A DNA stretch of 64,000 bases from JABMMZ01 sp044357345 (lineage in GTDB: Bacteria > Bacteroidota > Bacteroidia > NS11-12g > UBA955): NCBI GenBank assembly GCA_044357345.1, contig JBIKPR010000005.1, forward strand, positions 6,453-70,452, in the 5' to 3' direction. Positions 28,278-36,145 of the stretch are shown here, one piece after another. Under the pieces are notes generated by a model. That model made no database searches, was not told where the DNA came from, and saw nothing but the letters and a program-made list of their open reading frames with translations. Made by a program: the position numbers and the translations under genes. Numbering within the stretch: the stretch's first letter is position 1; the number at the start of each line of letters is the position of its first letter.

Positions 28278-28999
28278 TTTCTGCTGTTAAAAATAATTTT
28301 TGTCAACCAAATAAACAAAACAATCAAACTCAAAAAATACACAACATCTCTTGTATCTACTACACCTCTGCTAATATTTCTGTAATGAAAATTTATCCCA
28401 AACCATTCAATAAAAAAATCAGTTTTCTTGAAGATTTCAAATGAACTCAAATAATCAAAACTGGAATAAAAAAAGAAACACAAGAACATACTAACAATAA
28501 AAGAAACAATTTGATTGTCTGTAATAACACTTGAAAACAATCCTATTGAAACATATCCAGCGCTCAAAAAGATTAATCCTAAATAGCTTCCCCAAATCGC
28601 TCCTGAGTCAACATTCCCAATTGGAATAGATAGTTTGTGAATGGTATAATAATAAATGAATGTAGGCAATATGGAAAATAAAACAATAAGCAATCCTGCA
28701 AAATATTTACCTAATATGATGGATAAATCTGTAATTGGTTTTGTACTTAAAGTTTCAAAAGTTCCCGTTTTTTTCTCTTCACTAAATGAACGCATGGTGA
28801 TGGCCGAAATTAAGAAAATGAAAATAATAGGAGCCATTTCAAAAAATGGATCTATGTTGGCATAACCTGCATCTAATATGTTCGTTTCATTAAAAATCCA
28901 TATAAATAAACCATTCGCTACTAAAAAAACAATGATTACAATGATCGCAATTAATGAGCTTAAAAAACTCCGAATCTCTTTGGCTAATATACTAAACAT
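28271..28999 (-). CDS. gldF: Gliding-associated ABC transporter permease GldF
   Basis: A 242-residue ABC-2 type permease with about six transmembrane helices. The N-terminal FSILAKEIRSFLSSLIA, the loop TMRSFSEEKKTGTFETLSTKPI (the conserved ABC-2 coupling segment) and the end FIWLTKIIFNSRKW fit GldF. It is separated from gldA by one base and overlaps gldG by seven, so the three form a tightly packed operon. Confidence 0.9.
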   Translation of the reverse strand: MFSILAKEIRSFLSSLIAIIVIIVFLVANGLFIWIFNETNILDAGYANIDPFFEMAPIIFIFLISAITMRSFSEEKKTGTFETLSTKPITDLSIILGKYFAGLLIVLFSILPTFIYYYTIHKLSIPIGNVDSGAIWGSYLGLIFLSAGYVSIGLFSSVITDNQIVSFIVSMFLCFFFYSSFDYLSSFEIFKKTDFFIEWFGINFHYRNISRGVVDTRDVVYFLSLIVLFIWLTKIIFNSRKW

Positions 29000-29000
29000 C

Positions 29001-29909
29001 TTATTTTGTTACATTTTTAAATACGTCTTCCAAACTGCTCTCTATTAATTTCATTTCGGTTAAAATGAGGTCTTGCTTTACGGCAAAATTAAAAATCTCT
29101 GATTTTATGATGTCTTCTCCCTTTTTAGATTTAACAATGTAGGTGCTGTCCGCCAATAAATTGGCTTCTGACAAGGCATTTAATTCAGATAACTGCTTGG
29201 CGTTTAATGTCCGGTTAAACGAAACCTGTACCATGTTATCAGGACTAAATGAGTGTTTTAACTCTTCGGTCTTTCCATTTGCAACAATTTTACCTTTGTT
29301 TACAATCATCACTCGGTTGCACATAGCCTCCACTTCTTGCATAATATGAGTAGACAACAAAACTGTTTTCTCCTTGCCAATATTTATAATCAGATTGCGT
29401 ATTTCAACAATTTGATTCGGATCTAATCCACTTGTGGGTTCATCCAATATTAACACTTTAGGATTGTGTATGATTGCTTGGGCCAAACCAACTCTTTGCC
29501 TGTATCCTTTGGACAACTGACCAATTTTCTTGTTCTGTTCAACTTGCAAACCCGTTAATTCAATCATCTCCTTTACCCTTTGGGTTTTGTTGCTTAATTG
29601 GTAAACAGATGCCGCAAACATCAAATACTCCTTCACATACATGTCCATGTAAAGCGGATTGTGCTCAGGCAAATACCCAATTTGTTTCCTAACTTCTATT
29701 GAGTCGGTTTCTACATTTAATCCGTTAACCCATGCGCTGCCAGAGGTAGGAGGGATGTAACAAGTTAATATTTTCATGGTCGTGGTCTTACCAGCTCCAT
29801 TTGGACCCAAAAAGCCTACAATCTCTCCACTTTTAATTTCAAAATTAATGTGGTCAATTGCATGCTGACTTTTATAAGTTTTCGTTAAATTTTCTACGCG
29901 TATTGACAC
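29001..29909 (-). CDS. gldA: ABC transporter ATP-binding protein GldA
   Basis: A 302-residue ATPase of the gliding-associated ABC transporter. Walker A is LGPNGAGKTTT (about 34-44), the Q-loop is in IGYLPEHNPLY, the signature is LSKGYRQRVGLA, Walker B is VLILDEPTSGLDP and the H-loop STHIMQEVEAM. The C-terminal 90 residues are an extra domain seen in this ABC-2 class. The start codon is GTG at 29909. Being first in a gldA-gldF-gldG operon supports the name over a generic ABC ATPase. Confidence 0.88.
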   Translation of the reverse strand: MSIRVENLTKTYKSQHAIDHINFEIKSGEIVGFLGPNGAGKTTTMKILTCYIPPTSGSAWVNGLNVETDSIEVRKQIGYLPEHNPLYMDMYVKEYLMFAASVYQLSNKTQRVKEMIELTGLQVEQNKKIGQLSKGYRQRVGLAQAIIHNPKVLILDEPTSGLDPNQIVEIRNLIINIGKEKTVLLSTHIMQEVEAMCNRVMIVNKGKIVANGKTEELKHSFSPDNMVQVSFNRTLNAKQLSELNALSEANLLADSTYIVKSKKGEDIIKSEIFNFAVKQDLILTEMKLIESSLEDVFKNVTK

Positions 29910-30012
29910 TTGGCAATAATTATTTGGTTGGCGAATTTAACAACAATTTTAATATTTATATAGCAAACATATACACCAAAATATGGGCCCACAAAGTTAA
30001 TTGACTATAGAA

Positions 30013-31461
30013 TTATTCAATTGTTTTGATAGGGGGCAATGACCAAACTTCAAAATCTCCAACCCGGACAATTAATCGTTTGTCCTGTATTAAGTCCATT
30101 TTTGTATCAATTGACACGGTCCTTTCGATTAAAATTCGATCCATTCCATTCAAACGCATTTCGTTAAATTGAGTTCCTTGTTCTCTGTTTTCAAATATTT
30201 CATCGAAATTATCAAATGAATATCCTTTTGCGTTAATAAAATAGAAAAATATGCAACCTGAAACATCGGGCCCAACCAAACTGATTTTGGATGATTTCAT
30301 GGCATTAGTTAATGCTTTTCTTTGCTCTGGATTTTTGAATTCTTCAGGTATTCCTTTTCCGCCATCAGCCCATCTAGAAGGTATGATTCTAGCGAATGCC
30401 CAGATAAAATTAAGACCACAAAACAATACCAGTAAATTAAATCTTAATTTGGATTTAGAAAATAAATTCAAGACCATCATAACCAAAAAGGGCAGTAAAG
30501 CCATAAAATAATAGCTGTGGTGCTGCATTCTTTCAATGGCCATGAAATAAAACAGTGCAAAACCGATGAAGCCAATAAGAACCTGAACGCCAATTTTGTT
30601 GATTGGTCTCAATTTTCTTAACAAGAACAACATCAAAAGCAAGATTGGCCAACCCAATAAAAGTTCAGGCAAATCTGAAATTAAATTCCCCTGAACGGTC
30701 TTTAATACATCCTTTAAAGAAATAGGCTTGATCCATAATCCAAATTCTTTTAAATTGTTTGTATTGGTTAATTCAACGGCGTATAAATACCATGTTATAA
30801 CCAATAAAGAAACCGCAGCGGTTCCTAATATTGTCTTACTTATGTTATTTCGATTGTATTTTAAATAAACGATGGAAGAAAATGGAATAATTAGAAATTG
30901 GAATTTAATCAATCCACTCAATGCGCTTAGAACAATACCAATAATAAAGAGCCGGGTCTTTCCGCTTTTATAATGCTTGGTAAGGAAATACAATGATAAT
31001 AATGCGAAAGTTAATGCCATTATATCTGGCATTGCATTCATACTATCGTAGTAATTCTGTGGAATAGACAACAATATCAAAGGACCAATAATGGAATACT
31101 TTTCATCAAATTCAACTTGTTTTAAAAACATATAGAATGCAAACATGCCAAAGGAAAATATTAGTAAACTATATATTCTAGCCAATAAATCTGAAAATCC
31201 GAAGGCTTTTGAGATCAAGGCAAGGGTCCACTCATAAGCAGGGAAATGAGCCCCAGTAATGCCATTGCTGTTGTTTCGTCTATCGATTCTAGGGTGCAGA
31301 ATATCCATGCTCTCGGTTGCGAAATTCCGACTCATCCCTAATGTGTTGCATTGACGCCAAACATGGCTGCCACAAGGAGGTAGGTTTATGAAATAGACAT
31401 GGACTAAAACATTAATAAACGTAAAGAATAAAAATACTTTAAGACCTTGAAAACGCATCAT
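30013..31461 (-). CDS. Polytopic membrane protein, GT-C glycosyltransferase-like
   Basis: A 482-residue membrane protein with about 10-11 transmembrane helices and a soluble C-terminal part from about residue 400. It resembles GT39/ArnT-like proteins in overall plan; the first periplasmic loop holds PPCGSHVWRQCNTLGMSRNF and DILHPRIDRR, a pattern seen in uncharacterised family members, without the usual DE or DD pair at the classic position. Sugar and acceptor unknown. Its ATG directly follows the tau-frame TAG of dnaX, so it is expected to be transcribed behind dnaX. Confidence 0.6.
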   Translation of the reverse strand: MMRFQGLKVFLFFTFINVLVHVYFINLPPCGSHVWRQCNTLGMSRNFATESMDILHPRIDRRNNSNGITGAHFPAYEWTLALISKAFGFSDLLARIYSLLIFSFGMFAFYMFLKQVEFDEKYSIIGPLILLSIPQNYYDSMNAMPDIMALTFALLSLYFLTKHYKSGKTRLFIIGIVLSALSGLIKFQFLIIPFSSIVYLKYNRNNISKTILGTAAVSLLVITWYLYAVELTNTNNLKEFGLWIKPISLKDVLKTVQGNLISDLPELLLGWPILLLMLFLLRKLRPINKIGVQVLIGFIGFALFYFMAIERMQHHSYYFMALLPFLVMMVLNLFSKSKLRFNLLVLFCGLNFIWAFARIIPSRWADGGKGIPEEFKNPEQRKALTNAMKSSKISLVGPDVSGCIFFYFINAKGYSFDNFDEIFENREQGTQFNEMRLNGMDRILIERTVSIDTKMDLIQDKRLIVRVGDFEVWSLPPIKTIE

Positions 31462-32070
31462 CTATTGTTTCAATTTCAATTTGAACTTATTGACCATTGA
31501 CCTAAATATCTCACTTTCATTTAGTGTTTCTTCATATTGTTCAGATGCTGTATAGGCTTTCCTTGTTGTATTTGCAGTCTCATCAATTGCAAACTGCAAG
31601 CTTATTTCAGGGTCATTGAAATACTTTTTCAAAAACGCTTGCCAATCTATTTTAACTTCACCTATGAATTCTTCCTGTTGAACTGTCATTGTAACAACAA
31701 CTTGCTTTTCTTTAATTGCTGGAATTAAAAGTTTTATTAATGACACAATGGAAACCTTTTGTTTTGCTGCAAAAAGTGCAAATGCTTTTACAGTATTTTC
31801 TTGGTTTAACTCAGGAGCAATCACAAGATCTTCAGAAATTTCTTCAACAAGCTTTTCAATTTGAGCCTCAATTTCTGTAACTGGAATGTCTTCTTCTTTT
31901 TCAAGTATCTCAGCACTGCTGATCTGAATCGGAATGCCAGTGTTTTTCTTTGGGATTTTTGGAAAGGATAGAGCTTTGTCCGCAAGTTCCGGCGGTTTAA
32001 TTGCATGAACTGGAAGCACCAATTCCTTCTTTTGAACAAGACTTTCTTTCCTGCTTAAGTACTCATCACT
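31462..32070 (-). CDS. dnaX: DnaX tau-specific C-terminal part, in the -1 frame relative to dnaX
   Basis: This frame is open without a stop from the A-run at 32070-32079 down to TAG at 31464-31462 (202 codons). It does not begin with a credible start codon; the first usable one is a TTG at 32022, inside the segment. Its product is hydrophilic, with a Glu-rich linker (about 50-80) and a helical end (FRSMVNKFKLKLKQ), as expected for the C-terminal half of Bacteroidota DnaX. Joined by a -1 slip at the A-run to the upstream frame it would give a DnaX of about 567 residues, a normal length. Tau C-terminal regions bind the polymerase core and the helicase in E. coli. Confidence 0.8.
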   Translation of the reverse strand, partial: SDEYLSRKESLVQKKELVLPVHAIKPPELADKALSFPKIPKKNTGIPIQISSAEILEKEEDIPVTEIEAQIEKLVEEISEDLVIAPELNQENTVKAFALFAAKQKVSIVSLIKLLIPAIKEKQVVVTMTVQQEEFIGEVKIDWQAFLKKYFNDPEISLQFAIDETANTTRKAYTASEQYEETLNESEIFRSMVNKFKLKLKQ

Positions 32071-33164
32071 TTTTTTTTTATTTCTTCAAGAGTGATTGCA
32101 TTATTAATTTGACTCCGAATATGGCAAAGCTTCATCAAGGCCAATTCTATGTGCAATCTTGGGTTCTTGCTGTTCTTATATTCAACATCAAACTGATTGT
32201 TAATATTCAAGCCATTTAACAAGAAACTTAAATCCGTTAGTTTACTTTGGGTTTCGTATTTTGATTTGTGCGATTCTCCAACATCCAATAGGTGGGTGGT
32301 GGCTTTGTCTTTGCAAACCATTAAATTCCTAAAATGTTCGCTAAGTCCATTTAAGAACAATTGTCCCTCAAAACCCTTGTTCAATATTTCGTCATAGTAA
32401 TTCAAAACCTCAGATATACTTTGTTCTAAGATTGATGTGGTTATCTTAAAGTAATAGTCTCTGTCTAGAATGTTTAAATTCTCAACGGCCTTCTCGTAAT
32501 TGATATCACCATTGCAGTAACTTACCATTTGATCGAAGAGAGATAAACAATCCCTAAGTCCACCATCGGCTTTTTCAGCAATCAAGTGCAAAGATTCATT
32601 GTCTACCTTAACATTTTCCTTCAAGGCAATCTTTTTCAAATGTTCAACCATATCCTTTATTTGAATACGTTTGAAATTGAATATTTGACATCTAGATAAA
32701 ATCGTCGGCAATATTTTGTGCTTCTCTGTTGTTGCTAAAATGAAAATAGCATATTTCGGAGGCTCTTCCAATGTTTTTAAAAATGCATTAAAAGCTGCCT
32801 GAGAGAGCATGTGAACCTCATCTATGATATAGACTTTGTAATTTCCAACTTGAGGTGGTATTCTAACTTGTTCATTTAAATTTCGAATGTCATCAACTGA
32901 GTTGTTACTCGCTGCGTCCATTTCGAAAATATTAAAAGCATAATCTTGGTCTGGATTATCATTTTCCTTTTGGTTAATTACTTTTGCTAAAATCCTAGCA
33001 CAAGTTGTTTTACCAACACCTCTTGGTCCTGTAAATAAAAAAGATTGAGCCAAATGGTTGTTGTTTATTTCATTCAACAGGGTTTCTGTAATATGTGACT
33101 GCCCAACCACCTCGTCAAAAACGGAAGGTCTGTATTTACGGGCAGAAACAATGAAATTTTCCAA
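32055..33164 (-). CDS. dnaX: DNA polymerase III clamp-loader subunit gamma (dnaX zero frame)
   Basis: The ATPase of the clamp loader that places the sliding clamp on primed DNA. Walker A is FTGPRGVGKTTCARIL (about 43-58), Walker B YIIDEVHMLSQ, the SRC arginine-finger motif is LSRCQIF, and domain III follows up to about residue 365. The four-cysteine zinc module present in E. coli DnaX between Walker A and the FEMDAASNNS segment is missing. The start is TTG at 33164. The frame ends after ATA AAA AAA AAA GTG ATG AGT ACT TAA, so translation stops four codons after an A10 run, giving 369 residues that end just after domain III. A minus-strand TACTTTTG at 33188-33195 is a likely -7 element. Confidence 0.93.
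   Translation of the reverse strand: MENFIVSARKYRPSVFDEVVGQSHITETLLNEINNNHLAQSFLFTGPRGVGKTTCARILAKVINQKENDNPDQDYAFNIFEMDAASNNSVDDIRNLNEQVRIPPQVGNYKVYIIDEVHMLSQAAFNAFLKTLEEPPKYAIFILATTEKHKILPTILSRCQIFNFKRIQIKDMVEHLKKIALKENVKVDNESLHLIAEKADGGLRDCLSLFDQMVSYCNGDINYEKAVENLNILDRDYYFKITTSILEQSISEVLNYYDEILNKGFEGQLFLNGLSEHFRNLMVCKDKATTHLLDVGESHKSKYETQSKLTDLSFLLNGLNINNQFDVEYKNSKNPRLHIELALMKLCHIRSQINNAITLEEIKKKVMST
32070..32079 (-). promoter_or_regulatory. A10 slippage site in dnaX
   Basis: Ten consecutive A on the coding strand (ten T at 32070-32079 on the plus strand) sit at the exact point where the reading frame moves from the clamp-loader part to the C-terminal part. Loss of one A in the transcript, or a -1 ribosomal shift on A-AAA-AAA, joins the two frames. 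I see no strong, compact hairpin directly downstream and no purine-rich SD-like stimulator upstream. Confidence 0.7.
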
Positions 33165-33428
33165 TTTGTTTTTTAATTTACTGATCGCAAAAGTAATTTA
33201 TTTTTTTTCCCAAAAAACAGATGTTGATAATTTAATCAAAGCTTTAAACCGTATCGTTTTAGCTTTTTTAAAATATGAGAAAAACACAAATTTTATCCAT
33301 GTTTTCCAATTTTAATGGTCAAATAACTAGATATGTTTTTCCGTAAACTCAATTATAAATATACAATAAAACTAATTATAACAATAAAATATTAGGTATA
33401 AGCCGTGCTTAAACTTCTTTGATTTTGT
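33165..33428. other. Divergent intergenic region between dnaX and rpsP
   Basis: No gene seen. It holds the dnaX -7 element near its left end and an imperfect hairpin at 33238-33266 (arms AAAGCT and AGCTTT) followed by Ts on the plus strand. The rest is AT-rich sequence without clear structure. Confidence 0.5.
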
Positions 33429-33459
33429 TTTGATTTTTAAAATATTTGTATTACTTTTG
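33429..33459 (+). promoter_or_regulatory. Consensus promoter of the rpsP operon
   Basis: TTTG at 33429-33432 and TACTTTTG at 33452-33459 are separated by exactly 19 bases, a full match to the Bacteroidota housekeeping pattern. Transcription should begin near 33464-33466. Confidence 0.8.
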
Positions 33460-33464
33460 CACCC

Positions 33465-33490
33465 CGCAAGAACAGGAGAACTTGCGTTTT
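33465..33490 (+). promoter_or_regulatory. Hairpin at the 5' end of the rpsP mRNA
   Basis: CGCAAG at 33465-33470 and CTTGCG at 33481-33486 enclose the loop AACAGGAGAA and are followed by TTTTTAT. Given the promoter position, the hairpin would be the very first structure in the transcript, 12 bases before the rpsP ATG. It could stabilise the mRNA, or act in feedback by a ribosomal protein or as a weak attenuator. Confidence 0.55.
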
Positions 33491-33501
33491 TATATAATTT
33501 T

Positions 33502-34182
33502 ATGGCAACTAAATTAAGATTACAGCGTCATGGACGCAAAAAACAAGCCTACTACTACATTGTGGCGGCAGATTCACGTGCTCCGAGAGATGGTAGATTT
33601 ATTGAAAGGATTGGTGATTACAACCCTAATTCCAACCCAGCAACAATCAACTTAGATCTGAAGAAAGCAGTGAAATGGTTAGACACAGGCGCTGTCCCTA
33701 CGGACACCGTTCGTGCCATTCTATCTTACAAAGGTGCAATGATGTTGCACCACTTACATGGAGGTGTCAACAAAGGCTCCTTTACACTAGAAGAAGCAGA
33801 TGCTAAATTTGCTAAATGGACTGAAGAAAAAGATGCTAAAGTTCAAAGCAAACGCGATGGCCTAGCTAGCGCTAAAGCTCAAACAGCCTCTGAAAAGTTA
33901 AAAGCTGAAGCTAAAATTAAAGAAGCAAGAGCGATTGCTATCGCTGCGAAAAACGCAGTTGTAGAAGAAGTTCCTGCTGAGGAAATTGCTGCTGAAGAAA
34001 CTGCAGTGGTTGAAGCGGCTGTTGAAACTGCAGTTGTTGAAGCTGCTGTTGAAACTACAGTAATTGAAGCGGCTGTTGAAACTGCAGTTGTTGAAGCTGC
34101 TGTTGAAACACCAACAGTTGAGTCAACTGAAGAAACAACTTCAGAAGCTCCAGAAGCTGCTGCTGAAAATACTGAAGCTTAA
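33502..34182 (+). CDS. rpsP: 30S ribosomal protein S16 with long acidic repeat tail
   Basis: Residues 1-85 are S16: MATKLRLQRHGRKKQAYYYIVAADSRAPRDGRFIERIGDYNP. The start is the ATG at 33502; a longer in-frame reading from 33430 would include the promoter. At 226 residues it is far longer than the roughly 80-residue E. coli protein. Bacteroidota S16 commonly carries a C-terminal extension; here it has a charged Lys/Ala helix (about 95-150) and then an Ala/Glu/Val tail with four tandem 9-residue units near AVVEAAVET. First gene of rpsP-rimM-trmD. Confidence 0.95.
   Translation: MATKLRLQRHGRKKQAYYYIVAADSRAPRDGRFIERIGDYNPNSNPATINLDLKKAVKWLDTGAVPTDTVRAILSYKGAMMLHHLHGGVNKGSFTLEEADAKFAKWTEEKDAKVQSKRDGLASAKAQTASEKLKAEAKIKEARAIAIAAKNAVVEEVPAEEIAAEETAVVEAAVETAVVEAAVETTVIEAAVETAVVEAAVETPTVESTEETTSEAPEAAAENTEA
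34003..34110 (+). repeat. Four tandem 27-bp repeats inside rpsP
   Basis: Units at 34003-34029, 34030-34056, 34057-34083 and 34084-34110 each encode a variant of A-V-V-E-A-A-V-E-T. Units 2 and 4 are nearly identical in DNA, suggesting recent expansion by slipped-strand or unequal exchange. Confidence 0.9.
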
Positions 34183-34194
34183 TACGCTTTTAGT

Positions 34195-34695
34195 ATGACA
34201 AGCAAAGTCAACAATATTCATTCAAAACCCACCAAAAAGGTGGGTTTTGTTTTGAAATCTCATGGTTTCAATGGACACATTCGTATCCACTTAGAGGATG
34301 ATTTTATCCCAAAAGATTTTCTGTTTATGGAAATTAACCAAAAATTTGTTCCTTTTGCCATCCAATCTTTCAACAAAGAGGCATTAATAGTCAAATTGAA
34401 GGAATTTGATACCATTGATCAAATCAGTGATTTAATCTCTTTGCCAATAATTGAAATAATTGATGCCCAGCCTGATGAAATCGAAACCATAATTGGTTAT
34501 ACTCTCATAGACAACGAAACTGGGATAGAATACACAATTACGGATATTATTGAGTATCCTGGTAATGTACTGCTTGAATTCAGAAATGGATTCAAAGATT
34601 CTCTTATTCCTTTACACGACGATTTTATAACTCAGATAAATCATAGTGAAAGAAAGATTTTTGCTAGCTTTCCTGATGGTATATTAGATTTGTAG
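34195..34695 (+). CDS. rimM: Ribosome maturation factor RimM
   Basis: A 166-residue assembly factor for the 30S head that binds S19. The N-terminal RimM barrel shows KVGFVLKSHGFNGHIRIHLED, and the C-terminal PRC-barrel part contains IIGYTLIDNETGIEYTITDIIEYPGNVLLEF and a late LIPLHDDFI. It starts 12 bases after rpsP and ends 2 bases before trmD, in the standard operon order. Confidence 0.92.
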   Translation: MTSKVNNIHSKPTKKVGFVLKSHGFNGHIRIHLEDDFIPKDFLFMEINQKFVPFAIQSFNKEALIVKLKEFDTIDQISDLISLPIIEIIDAQPDEIETIIGYTLIDNETGIEYTITDIIEYPGNVLLEFRNGFKDSLIPLHDDFITQINHSERKIFASFPDGILDL

Positions 34696-34697
34696 TT

Positions 34698-35369
34698 ATG
34701 CGCATAGATATTATTACGGTTCAACCTGCTTTAATTGAAGGCACAATTAACCACTCTATTATCAAGAGGGCTAAAGACAAAGGCCTAGCTGAAATAAATT
34801 TAATAAATTTAAGGGATTACGCCCTCAACCGTTACGGGCAAGTTGACGATTACCAATTTGGCGGTGGTGCTGGCATGGTTCTAATGTGTGAACCAATTTC
34901 AAATGCAATCGAGGACTTGTGCAAAGAACGTAAGTATGATGATATTATCTACACTTGCCCGGATGGAGAAGTCTGGAATCAGCCTCTAGCAAACGCATAT
35001 TCTCTTAAAGAAAATCTGATCATTCTTTGCGGACATTATAAAGGAATCGATGAGCGTATACGCGAATTATACGTAACAAAAGAAATTTCAATTGGTGATT
35101 TTGTTTTAACCGGCGGCGAATTAGCTGCTGCAATCATCAGTGACAGTATTATTAGACTACTCCCAGGTGTGCTGGGCAACGAAGAATCAGCACTTACTGA
35201 TAGCTTTCAAGATGGTTTATTGGCTCCACCTGTTTATACAAGACCAGCTGAATTTAAAGGTCTAAATGTACCCAATGTTTTGCTATCCGGAAACTTTAAA
35301 CTTATTGATGAATGGAGGATGGATCAAGCTGAATTAAGAACAAAAGAAAGAAGACCTGATTTATTATAA
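34698..35369 (+). CDS. trmD: tRNA (guanine-N1-)-methyltransferase
   Basis: Methylates G37 of tRNAs using S-adenosylmethionine, which prevents +1 frameshifting. The knotted SPOUT core is visible: MRIDIITVQPALIEG, YQFGGGAGMVLMCEP, ILCGHYKGIDERI and SIGDFVLTGGELAA. Length of 223 residues is typical. It ends 7 bases before the exonuclease gene. Confidence 0.96.
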   Translation: MRIDIITVQPALIEGTINHSIIKRAKDKGLAEINLINLRDYALNRYGQVDDYQFGGGAGMVLMCEPISNAIEDLCKERKYDDIIYTCPDGEVWNQPLANAYSLKENLIILCGHYKGIDERIRELYVTKEISIGDFVLTGGELAAAIISDSIIRLLPGVLGNEESALTDSFQDGLLAPPVYTRPAEFKGLNVPNVLLSGNFKLIDEWRMDQAELRTKERRPDLL

Positions 35370-35376
35370 ATATACA

Positions 35377-36144
35377 ATGAAACTAATTTTAACAAAACCT
35401 CTAGTAGTTTTCGATCTTGAAACAACTGGAATCAATACCTCTAAAGATCGCATCGTTGAATTGTGTATGATTCGTATTCAAATTGATGGCTCAAGGCAGG
35501 AATTAAATTTCAGGTTCAACCCAGGAATCCCAATTCCACCTGAAATTACTTTAATTCATGGTATTTCTGACCAAGATGTAGCTAATGAACCTTCCTTTAA
35601 AGACAAGGCGCATGAACTAAATTCTTTTTTGGAAAACTGCGATTTTGCGGGTTTTAACAGCAATAAATTCGATTTTCCTATGTTGGTAGAAGAGTTCTAC
35701 CGCGCGGGAGTTGAATTTGATACCTCTAAAAGAAAATTCATCGACGCCCAGAAAATTTTCCATACAATGGAACCGAGAAATTTAAGTGCTGCTTATAAGT
35801 TCTATTGCCAAAAAGATTTAAATAATGCCCATAGTGCCAAAGCAGATACCGAGGCTACTTGGGAAATTATTCAATCTCAATTAGAAAAATATGAAAATTT
35901 AGAACCAAATATTGATTTCTTGCACAAATTTAGCGGTCAAAGCAATCTGGTAGATCTAGCAGGAAGGTTGATTTTCAATGATAAACAGGAAGCTGTTTTT
36001 AATTTTGGTAAACATAAAGGGAAAAAAGTTACAGATGTATTCAAATCTGATTATGGTTATTATGATTGGATGATGCAAGGTGATTTTCCTTTACAAACGA
36101 AAAAAGTTCTAACCCAACTTAAATTAAATACGCTCAACAACTAA
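35377..36144 (+). CDS. DnaQ-like 3'-5' exonuclease with DUF3820-like C-terminus
   Basis: A 255-residue DEDD-family exonuclease. ExoI motif is VVFDLETTGIN (about 10-20), ExoII has NSNKFDFPMLVEEF, and the HxxxxD pattern of ExoIII is NAHSAKADTEAT, so all metal-binding residues are present. The last 45 residues (VFNFGKHKGKKVTDVFKS, then YYDWMMQGDFP) match the DUF3820 pattern of the small protein at 15166-15387. Candidate roles are proofreading, DNA repair or RNA trimming. It lies in the rpsP-trmD operon and ends 1 base before the pseudouridine synthase. Confidence 0.85.
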   Translation: MKLILTKPLVVFDLETTGINTSKDRIVELCMIRIQIDGSRQELNFRFNPGIPIPPEITLIHGISDQDVANEPSFKDKAHELNSFLENCDFAGFNSNKFDFPMLVEEFYRAGVEFDTSKRKFIDAQKIFHTMEPRNLSAAYKFYCQKDLNNAHSAKADTEATWEIIQSQLEKYENLEPNIDFLHKFSGQSNLVDLAGRLIFNDKQEAVFNFGKHKGKKVTDVFKSDYGYYDWMMQGDFPLQTKKVLTQLKLNTLNN

Positions 36145-36145
36145 G

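Noticed and set aside
31462..32022. Independent gene starting at TTG 32022 behind dnaX
   Set aside because: The frame is open well upstream of that TTG, back to the A-run of dnaX, and the content is that of a DnaX C-terminus; an own start would remove part of it.
33238..33266. Hairpin with T-run between dnaX and rpsP as a real terminator
   Set aside because: The stem is imperfect and no plus-strand gene lies upstream that would need it; chance structure in AT-rich DNA is likely.
33430..33501. N-terminal extension of S16 by 24 residues
   Set aside because: The extension covers the consensus promoter and leader hairpin; the S16 family begins at the ATG at 33502.
34003..34110. 27-bp repeats as a CRISPR array
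   Set aside because: Units are directly adjacent without spacers and lie in frame inside rpsP.
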